Below, piece by piece: positions 57,998-64,000 of a stretch of 64,000 nucleotides of DNA; position 1 is the stretch's first letter; each line of letters opens with the position of its first letter. The stretch is taken from positions 2,418,001-2,482,000 of the forward strand of contig NZ_CP126738.1 of the NCBI RefSeq assembly GCF_030246865.1, written 5' to 3'. The notes under the pieces are model-generated. The model was not told where the DNA came from, made no database searches, and saw only the letters and a program-made list of their open reading frames with translations. The DNA is from Microbacterium sp. zg-B96. GTDB lineage: Bacteria; Actinomycetota; Actinomycetes; Actinomycetales; Microbacteriaceae. The translations under genes were made by a program, and so were the position numbers.

Positions 57998-60547
57998 ATG
58001 CCCCATAAGAAACGGACGGCCAGCGGCGTGCTCGGCGGAGTGCTCGGCCTGGTCGGCTTGAGCACCGTGGCCGGCATTCTCATCACCGCAACGGTCACCC
58101 CCGCAATCGCCGTATCCGGGTATGCAGCAGGCAACGCGATCTCGATGTTCGAGAACATGCCCAGCTACCTCGAGATCGACGAACTCATGGAGCCCACTGA
58201 GATCTACGCGACCGTCGGCGACCAGCCACAGTTGCTCGCACGGTTCTACGACCAGAACCGCGTACCGCTGGAGTTCGACCAGATCAGCACCCTCGCCTAC
58301 GACGCGGTGCTCTCCAGCGAGGACAAGAACTTCTACAAGCACGGCGGCGTCGACCTCGCCGGCACGATGAGCGCCCTGATCGCCAACGTGCGCGGCACCG
58401 ACGACCGCGGCGGATCCTCGATCAGCCAGCAGTACGTCAAGAACATCCTCGTGCAGCGTTGTGAAATGAACGCCGCGACGGTAGACGAGAAGAACGCCTG
58501 CTACTCCGAGGCGACCAACTCCAACATCTCCGAGGGCGGACTGCAGCGCAAGCTGCAGGAGATGCGTTTCGCGATCCAGCTGGAGAAGACGTACACGAAG
58601 GACGAGATCCTTCTCGGGTACCTCAACATCGTGAACTTCGGCGGATCGAACTACGGCATCGGCGCCGCAGCGAAGTACTACTTCGGGGTGGATGCCGCGA
58701 ACCTGTCGCTGGCCCAGGCCGCGACCCTCGCCGGCATGGTGCAGGAGCCCAACGGGTACCGCATCGACCGCGACAGCGAGTCCAACAACGCCGCCAACGG
58801 GTTCCAGAAGACCCTCGACCGGCGCAATTACGTGCTCACCCGCATGCTCGCGGACGGCAAGATCACCCAAGCGGAATACGACGCGGCCGTCGCTGAGCCG
58901 ATCACGCCGCAGATCACCCCGACCGATCAGGGCTGCCAGATGGCCGGCGGGTCGGCCTACTTCTGCGACTATGTGCGCACGATCATCGAGAACGATCCGG
59001 TCTTCGGAGAAACGCCCGACGAACGCAAGGCGATGCTGCGCCAGGGCGGGTTGCGCGTCTACACGACGCTGGATCTGGATCTGCAACTCGCGGCTGAAGA
59101 GGCCCTGTCGATCGTTCCTGCCACGATGACCGGCATCGAGCTCGGCTCCACCGGCGTACAGATCGAAGTCGGCACCGGCCGCGTGCTGTCGATGGCGCAG
59201 AACACGCTGTACTCGCAATCCAGCGACCAGCTGGCCGATCCGGCGTACTCCGCGATCAACTTCAACACCCGCAAGGTCAACGGCGGCTCGAACGGCTTCA
59301 ACGTCGGCTCGACCTACAAGGTGTTCACGCTGCTGGACTGGCTGGAGAAGGGCCACTCCATCAACGAGACCCTCAACGGCACGGTGCGCAACTTCAAGAT
59401 CGACCGCGGCTGCGACGGCGGCGTGCAGACCGTCGTCGGTGCGGACATCGGCAACTTCGAGGGGTCGCGCGGCTACACCAGCAGCCCGTTCAAGTTCACC
59501 GCCGACTCGCTCAACACCGGGTTCTTCGCGATGGCCGAGAAGCTCAACGTCTGCGAGATCAACCAGCTTGCCGACCGCATGGGGGTGACCCTCGCCGATG
59601 GCACCAAGACATACGAGGCCGGCAACGCGCCGTACGACATCCTCGGCTCGATGAACATCGCGCCAATCGACATGGCGGGCGTCTACGCCACCATCGCCTC
59701 GGGCGGCACGTATTGCGAGCCGAAGGCGATCGACCGGATCACCGACTCCGCCGGGGCCGAACTGCCCATCCCCCAGAGGACCTGCACCCGCGTGCTCGAC
59801 CAGTCGGTGGCCGCCACTGCGGCCTACACGCTGGCGAACGTGCTGAGCAACGGATCGGCGGTCGCTTCGCGCACCTACGACGGTGTGCCGGTGATCGGCA
59901 AGACCGGCATCCACCAGCAGTTCCAGACCTGGATGGACGGCAGCTCGACCAAGGTCGCCACGGTCGTCTGGGTCGGCAACGTGATCGGTGAGTCCCAGCT
60001 GCACCGTCTTTACGCCAACGGCTACGCACTATGGCGCATGCGGCACGCGATCTGGCCCGACATGCAGCGCGCCGCGAACGCCAAGTACGGCGGCGACGCG
60101 TTCCCCGCGCCCGACAACAACCTGACCCGCCGCGTCTACGTGGACCTGCCGAACGTCATCGGCATGGGCGTCGATGATGCCACCAGGACTCTGGAGGATG
60201 CCGGCTTCAACGTCGATGTGACCGAGCCAGTGGACGGGGTCCAACCCGCCGGAACCATCACGGTGCAAAATCCCGGTGCCGGGCGCGTGACCAGCGGTAC
60301 CACCATCGTGATCAGTCCCAGCAACGGCCAGGGCGTGGCTGTGCCCACCGTGGCCGGAATGGACATGGACAAGGCCGTCGACGCGCTGCGCAGCGCCGGG
60401 TTCTCTTCCATCACACCGTGCACCGACGGCGGTGGTGGCGGCGGCCCAGGCAACGACGATGATGACGATCGCTCCGTCACCGGCACCGACCCCGCGGCCG
60501 GCACCGTGACCGGCCGCAGCGCGACCATCACGCTCGTCTGTGGCTGA
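57998..60547 (+). CDS. Class A penicillin-binding protein with PASTA domains
   Basis: 849 residues from ATG 57998. One N-terminal membrane helix (VLGLVGLSTVAGILITATVT). Glycosyltransferase-51 domain with LSSEDKNFYKHGGVD and DRGGSSISQQYVKN. Transpeptidase domain with STYK (SxxK), DSLNTGF (SxN) and GKTGIH (KTG). Two PASTA domains at the C-terminus (VDLPNVIGMGVDDATRTLED and VAVPTVAGMDMDKAVDALRS). A Gly/Asp-rich spacer (GGGGGGPGNDDDDD) sits inside the second. It polymerises and cross-links peptidoglycan outside the membrane, the PonA type. It overlaps the phosphoesterase gene. Confidence 0.95.
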   Translation: MPHKKRTASGVLGGVLGLVGLSTVAGILITATVTPAIAVSGYAAGNAISMFENMPSYLEIDELMEPTEIYATVGDQPQLLARFYDQNRVPLEFDQISTLAYDAVLSSEDKNFYKHGGVDLAGTMSALIANVRGTDDRGGSSISQQYVKNILVQRCEMNAATVDEKNACYSEATNSNISEGGLQRKLQEMRFAIQLEKTYTKDEILLGYLNIVNFGGSNYGIGAAAKYYFGVDAANLSLAQAATLAGMVQEPNGYRIDRDSESNNAANGFQKTLDRRNYVLTRMLADGKITQAEYDAAVAEPITPQITPTDQGCQMAGGSAYFCDYVRTIIENDPVFGETPDERKAMLRQGGLRVYTTLDLDLQLAAEEALSIVPATMTGIELGSTGVQIEVGTGRVLSMAQNTLYSQSSDQLADPAYSAINFNTRKVNGGSNGFNVGSTYKVFTLLDWLEKGHSINETLNGTVRNFKIDRGCDGGVQTVVGADIGNFEGSRGYTSSPFKFTADSLNTGFFAMAEKLNVCEINQLADRMGVTLADGTKTYEAGNAPYDILGSMNIAPIDMAGVYATIASGGTYCEPKAIDRITDSAGAELPIPQRTCTRVLDQSVAATAAYTLANVLSNGSAVASRTYDGVPVIGKTGIHQQFQTWMDGSSTKVATVVWVGNVIGESQLHRLYANGYALWRMRHAIWPDMQRAANAKYGGDAFPAPDNNLTRRVYVDLPNVIGMGVDDATRTLEDAGFNVDVTEPVDGVQPAGTITVQNPGAGRVTSGTTIVISPSNGQGVAVPTVAGMDMDKAVDALRSAGFSSITPCTDGGGGGGPGNDDDDDRSVTGTDPAAGTVTGRSATITLVCG

Positions 60548-61472
60548 CCGCGCCCGAGCACCGCGCGCCGCTCTCACCGCCCTCGCGGCGGTGGGAGCGG
60601 TGGGCGCGGGCGCCGCGATCTGGGGCATCGGCATCGAGCGGCACCTGTACACACTGCGCCGTCACGAGCTCCCCGCGCTCGCCCCCGGCTCGCGGCCGCT
60701 GCGCATCCTCCATATCTCGGATGCGCACATGGCCCCGTGGCAGGGCCGCAAGCAGCGATGGATCGCCTCGCTCGCCGAACTCGAGCCCGACCTGGTGGTC
60801 AACACCGGCGACAACCTCGGGCACGCCGACGGCATCCGCGGCATCCGCGTCGCCCTCGCACCTTTCGCCGGGATCCCCGGCGTGTTCGTACACGGCTCCA
60901 ACGACCTCGTCGCCCCGTCGCCGCGCAACCCGCTGCGGTACTTCAGCGGACCTTCGCAGCGCCGCCGCAAGACCACGCGGCTCGACACCGGCGCGCTGGA
61001 CAGGTTCCTCACCGACGATCTCGGCTGGGCGGATCTGAACAACAAGGCGACGACGGTGGATGCCGGCGGGTTGCGCGTCCGTGCGTATGGCGTCAGCGAC
61101 GCCCACCGCGATTGGGACGACCTCGACGCGATGGCGGCCGCCCTCTCCCCCGTGCCCGCCGGCGACCTCGAGCTGGGCGTCACGCATGCCCCGTACCGGC
61201 GCATCCTGGACGACTTCACCGCGCGCGGGGCCGATCTGGTGCTGGCCGGTCACACCCACGGCGGACAGGTGCGCATCCCCGGGTCACCCTCGGCCCTCGT
61301 GGCGAACTGCGACATCCCGCTCCACCAGGCGCGGGGACTGAGCACCTGGACCGGCGGCGGCAGAACCGTGCCGCTGAACGTCAGTGCCGGCATCGGACAC
61401 TCCATCTACGCCCCGGTGCGTTTCGGGTGCGCGCCCGAAGCGACGCTGCTGACGCTGGTCCCGCGTTCGTGA
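60540..61472 (+). CDS. Membrane-anchored metallophosphoesterase
   Basis: 310 residues from GTG 60540, overlapping the penicillin-binding protein stop by 8 nt. One N-terminal membrane helix (ALTALAAVGAVGAGAAIWGI) anchors a calcineurin-like phosphoesterase: ISDAHM (Asp/His pair), NTGDN, HGSNDL (in the GNH(D/E) position), THAPY and GHTHGGQ. The active site probably lies outside. Members of this group hydrolyse phosphodiesters such as lipid-linked or UDP-sugar precursors. Coupling to the PBP gene points to the cell wall. Confidence 0.92.
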   Translation: MADRARAPRAALTALAAVGAVGAGAAIWGIGIERHLYTLRRHELPALAPGSRPLRILHISDAHMAPWQGRKQRWIASLAELEPDLVVNTGDNLGHADGIRGIRVALAPFAGIPGVFVHGSNDLVAPSPRNPLRYFSGPSQRRRKTTRLDTGALDRFLTDDLGWADLNNKATTVDAGGLRVRAYGVSDAHRDWDDLDAMAAALSPVPAGDLELGVTHAPYRRILDDFTARGADLVLAGHTHGGQVRIPGSPSALVANCDIPLHQARGLSTWTGGGRTVPLNVSAGIGHSIYAPVRFGCAPEATLLTLVPRS

Positions 61473-61520
61473 CCCGGTTCGGAGCACACCCGCACATCGG
61501 GTAGGCTGGATGGGTTGCCA

Positions 61521-61594
61521 CGGGGTGTGGCGCAGCTTGGTAGCGCGCGTCGTTCGGGACGACGAGGCCGCAGGTTCAAATCCTGTCACCCCGA
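61521..61594 (+). tRNA. tRNA-Pro (anticodon CGG)
   Basis: A 74-nt cloverleaf: acceptor CGGGGTG/CACCCCG, D arm GCGC/GCGC, anticodon loop TTCGGGA (CGG), T arm GCAGG-TTCAAAT-CCTGT, discriminator A. CCA is not encoded. A hairpin follows at 61600-61629. Confidence 0.97.
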
Positions 61595-61599
61595 CATCA

Positions 61600-61629
61600 G
61601 AAGGGCTCCGCCGCAAGGTGGGGCCCTTC
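61600..61629 (+). terminator. Hairpin after tRNA-Pro
   Basis: A 10-bp stem (GAAGGGCTCC with GGGGCCCTTC, one T-G pair) and a 10-nt loop. No T-run follows, so it may be only a partial terminator; the HAD phosphatase gene starts 30 bp later. Confidence 0.55.
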
Positions 61630-61659
61630 GTTCAAGAAGCGTTCGACAGGAGCAGCCCG

Positions 61660-62427
61660 ATGCCGACCCCCCGCCTCATCGCGTTCGACCTGGACGACAC
61701 GCTCGCTCCGTCCAAGAGCGCGATCGACCCCGTGATCGGTGAGCTGCTGGTCGCACTGGCCGAGCGCGTCGAGGTGGCGATCATCTCCGGCGGACAGCTG
61801 CAGCAGTTCCAGGTGCAGGTCGTGGACAACCTGCCGGCGGCATCCGCCGCGGTGCTGGCCTCGCTGCACCTCATGCCCACCTGCGGTACCCAGTACTACC
61901 GACTCACCGACGCCGGCGTCGAGACGGTGTACGCCCACCGGCTGACCGACGACGAGAAGGTCCGTGCCCTCTCCGCCGTCGAGGGTGAGGCGCGTCGACT
62001 GCGGCTGTGGGAGAGCGAGACCTGGGGCGACATCCTCGAGGACCGCGGCTCGCAGATCACGTTCTCGGCGCTCGGCCAGACGGCACCCCTCGCGGCGAAG
62101 GTCGCGTGGGACCCCACCGGGGCGAAGAAGAACGCCCTGCGCGAGGCCGTGGCCGCGCGCATCCCCGACCTCGAGGTGCGATCGGGCGGGTCGACGTCGG
62201 TGGACATCACCCACCGCGGCATCGACAAGGCCTACGGCATGCGTCAGCTGTCCGAGCAGACCGGCATCGCCCTGGATGACATGCTGTTCGTGGGCGACCG
62301 CCTCGACCCCGACGGCAATGACTACCCGGTGCTGGCCATGGGCGTGGCCTGCCAGGCCGTCGAGGGCTGGGAGGACACCGCCGCCTTCCTGACGACCCTG
62401 ATCCCCACCCTCCCCGTCCGGGTCTGA
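61660..62427 (+). CDS. HAD-superfamily phosphatase (type IIB, phosphomannomutase/sucrose-phosphatase-like)
   Basis: 255 residues from ATG 61660 with AGGAG 7 nt upstream. HAD motif I FDLDDTLAPS with the nucleophile Asp, motif II VAIISGGQL, motif III around KVAWDPTGAKK and motif IV FVGDRLDPDGND. The type IIB cap resembles eukaryote-type phosphomannomutases. It removes phosphate from a small phosphorylated substrate, probably a sugar phosphate. It lies directly after tRNA-Pro and is followed by two palindromic repeats. Confidence 0.88.
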   Translation: MPTPRLIAFDLDDTLAPSKSAIDPVIGELLVALAERVEVAIISGGQLQQFQVQVVDNLPAASAAVLASLHLMPTCGTQYYRLTDAGVETVYAHRLTDDEKVRALSAVEGEARRLRLWESETWGDILEDRGSQITFSALGQTAPLAAKVAWDPTGAKKNALREAVAARIPDLEVRSGGSTSVDITHRGIDKAYGMRQLSEQTGIALDDMLFVGDRLDPDGNDYPVLAMGVACQAVEGWEDTAAFLTTLIPTLPVRV

Positions 62428-62480
62428 CCCAGACCTCCCAGCGCGTCCTGGGGGGCCTGCGGGGGCGCATGCGCGCGTCT

Positions 62481-62545
62481 CCGGTTCAGTCGTCGCAAAC
62501 GCCCCGGCATCCGGACGCCGCAGGGACATACGCGACGACCGAAGC
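62481..62545. repeat. 65-bp palindromic repeat, copy 1
   Basis: Ends in inverted 12-bp arms (TTCAGTCGTCGC and GCGACGACCGAA, one mismatch) around a GC-rich centre (CCCCGGCATCCGG). It is the first of two copies spaced 95 bp apart. Confidence 0.8.
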
Positions 62546-62575
62546 AGAGGATGCCGCGGGGCGCGGCGGCGGTGG

Positions 62576-62640
62576 CCGGTTCAGTCGTCGCAAACGCCCC
62601 GGCATCCGGGCGCCGCAGGGACATTCGCGACGGCTGAAGC
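62576..62640. repeat. 65-bp palindromic repeat, copy 2
   Basis: Arms TTCAGTCGTCGC and GCGACGGCTGAA. It differs from copy 1 at only five positions in 65, with both right-arm changes compatible with pairing. REP or MITE-like. Confidence 0.8.
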
Positions 62641-62648
62641 GAAGCAAC

Positions 62649-62683
62649 GCAAGAACGGCCCCCACGCGGAGGGCCGTTCTTGC
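62649..62683. terminator. Bidirectional terminator hairpin
   Basis: A 13-bp perfect stem (GCAAGAACGGCCC with GGGCCGTTCTTGC) and a 9-nt loop, located between convergent genes. The A/T-containing stem base works as a U-tract in both directions. Confidence 0.75.
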
Positions 62684-62699
62684 ATTCGGGGGTGCGGGA

Positions 62700-63974
62700 T
62701 CAGTCCTGCATCGCCGCCATGGCGCGCGCGGCGTCGGTGGGCTGCGCCACCGGCGTCAAGCGCTGCAGCTGCGTGACGTGGCGCGGCTCCAGCTCTTCCA
62801 GGCTCGACACACCCAGCAGCGTCATGGTCCGCTCGATCTCGGTGCGGAGGATCTCGATCGCACGGTCGACACCTGCCCGGCCGCCGGCCATCAGGCCGTA
62901 GAGGTACGCGCGACCGATGAGGGTGAACTTCGCCCCCAGGGCGACGGATGCCACGATGTCGGCACCGTTCATGATGCCGGTGTCGATCATGACGGTGGCA
63001 TCCTTGCCCACCTCACGCACGACGTGCGGCAGCAGGTGGAACGGGATCGGCGCCCGGTCCAGCTGACGTCCACCGTGGTTGGACAGGATGATGCCGTCGA
63101 CACCGAGGTCGATCAGGCGCTTGCTGTCGGCGACGTTCTGCACGCCCTTGATGACGATCTTGCCGGGCCAGATGCTGCGGATGTACTCGAGGTCCTCGTA
63201 GCTGATGGTCGGGTCCATCGCGGCGTTGAGCAGCTCGCCCACGGTGCCGCCGGTGGTCGACAGTGACGCGAACTCGAGCTTCGGGGTGGTGAGGAAGTCG
63301 ATCCACCACCACGGCCGCGGCAGCGCGTTGATGATCGTGCCGACGGTCAGCTGCGGCGGGATCGAGAACCCGTTGCGCTTGTCGCGCAGGCGGGCACCGG
63401 CGATGGGGGTGTCGACGGTGAACATGAGGGTGTCGAACCCGGCCGCGGCGGCACGCTTGACCAGACCGTACGAGATGTCGCGGTCGCGCATGACGTATAG
63501 CTGGAACCAGTTGCGCCCGCTCGGGTTGGCGGCGACGACCTGCTCGATCGAGGCGGTGCCGAGGGTCGACAGCGTGAAGGGGATGCCGGCGGCGGCCGCG
63601 GCGCCGGCGCCGGCGGTCTCGCCCTCGGTCTGCATGAGGCGGGTGAAGCCGGTCGGCGCGATGCCGAACGGCATCGCGGAGCGGCCGCCGAGGATCTCCA
63701 CCGAGGTGTCTACGTGCGCGGCGGGGCGCAGGATGTCGGGGTGGAACTCGATGTCCTCGAACGCCTGGCGGGCGCGAGCGAGCGACAGCTCGCCCTCGGC
63801 GGCGCCGTCGGTGTAGTCGAAGGCGGCTTTGGGGGTGCGGCGGTGGGCGATCTTCTGCAGATCGGCGATCGTCAGGGCGCCGTCGAGGCGACGCTTGGTG
63901 GCGTTGAGCTGCGGCTTTTTGAACTGCATCAGCTCGAGCAGCTCTGCTGGCTTGGGAAGTTGGCGCTGGACCAT
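62700..63974 (-). CDS. FMN-dependent alpha-hydroxy-acid dehydrogenase (L-lactate dehydrogenase type)
   Basis: 424 residues from ATG 63974 with AGAGG about 10 nt upstream. FMN-binding TIM barrel with the family N-terminus ([20 protein letters not shown]), [30 protein letters not shown], the catalytic His in [13 protein letters not shown] and [21 protein letters not shown] substrate-binding Arg follows the His. Full family length, no signal peptide. It oxidises L-lactate or a similar 2-hydroxy acid and passes electrons to the quinone pool or oxygen. It is convergent with the HAD gene; its promoter lies near the right edge. Confidence 0.92.
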   Translation of the reverse strand: MVQRQLPKPAELLELMQFKKPQLNATKRRLDGALTIADLQKIAHRRTPKAAFDYTDGAAEGELSLARARQAFEDIEFHPDILRPAAHVDTSVEILGGRSAMPFGIAPTGFTRLMQTEGETAGAGAAAAAGIPFTLSTLGTASIEQVVAANPSGRNWFQLYVMRDRDISYGLVKRAAAAGFDTLMFTVDTPIAGARLRDKRNGFSIPPQLTVGTIINALPRPWWWIDFLTTPKLEFASLSTTGGTVGELLNAAMDPTISYEDLEYIRSIWPGKIVIKGVQNVADSKRLIDLGVDGIILSNHGGRQLDRAPIPFHLLPHVVREVGKDATVMIDTGIMNGADIVASVALGAKFTLIGRAYLYGLMAGGRAGVDRAIEILRTEIERTMTLLGVSSLEELEPRHVTQLQRLTPVAQPTDAARAMAAMQD

Positions 63975-64000
63975 TTTGGGGTGACCTCTCGCGATCAGTG

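Noticed and set aside
57890..60004. Long upstream extension of the DUF4177 frame on the minus strand
   Set aside because: It runs antisense through the penicillin-binding protein; the true start is ATG 57889 with a ribosome site.

Overview
The window looks like chromosomal DNA of a high-GC actinobacterium, most likely a Microbacteriaceae member close to Microbacterium. The reasons are the GC-rich codon bias, many GTG starts with GTGA/TGATG stop-start overlaps, several promoters that appear to give leaderless mRNAs, a Tad pilus locus with a DUF4244 pilin, an LAxTG (class E sortase) sorting signal, HelR with a rifamycin-associated element (RAE), and two RNAs with the shape of the actinobacterial 6C RNA. 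The genus is an inference; no rRNA or other marker gene is present.

Layout. 1-2.3 kb: the end of a fasciclin-domain protein, a PknB-like membrane Ser/Thr kinase and tRNA-Lys(UUU). About 2.35-18.4 kb: a loosely packed accessory region starting at the 3' end of that tRNA. It holds a PH-domain protein, a divergent methionine aminopeptidase/XRE pair, two HEPN-like proteins (one an AbiJ-type abortive-infection candidate), a zinc-ribbon nuclease-like protein, a small membrane protein/regulator operon bracketed by palindromes, a beta-lactamase-fold protein, a stand-alone GyrA-like coiled-coil protein, a methyltransferase and a serine recombinase. 18.4-23.6 kb: a TetR-controlled oxidoreductase and membrane-protein cluster, then an ECF sigma factor with two related membrane proteins. 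23.8-31 kb: DNA polymerase IV, a second zinc-ribbon nuclease-like protein, a VOC gene remnant, helR with its RAE and a D,D-carboxypeptidase. 31-38.9 kb: a lectin-like membrane protein among three direct repeats, nicotinamidase, an MMPL exporter, tRNA-Thr(CGU), a secreted peptidase-like hydrolase, holB and tmk.

38.9-48.4 kb: topA, two tandem thioester-domain surface proteins, and the Tad locus (ATPase, TadB-like, DUF4244 pilin, TadE, TadE-like). 48.4-55.2 kb: two 6C-like RNAs in the same orientation bracket a CUT1 sugar-type ABC importer operon (binding protein and two permeases, no ATPase), a vanillyl-alcohol-oxidase-type flavoenzyme and a fumarylacetoacetate-hydrolase-type enzyme. 55.2-64 kb: acetyl-CoA synthetase, RidA, a DUF4177 protein, a class A penicillin-binding protein with PASTA domains, a metallophosphoesterase, tRNA-Pro(CGG), a HAD phosphatase, a pair of palindromic repeats and an FMN-dependent alpha-hydroxy-acid dehydrogenase.

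The most promising items for follow-up are the two 6C RNAs with the catabolic operon between them, the RAE-HelR unit, the tandem thioester adhesins with diverged sorting signals, and the defence-like cargo next to tRNA-Lys. No CRISPR array, rRNA operon or complete insertion sequence was seen.
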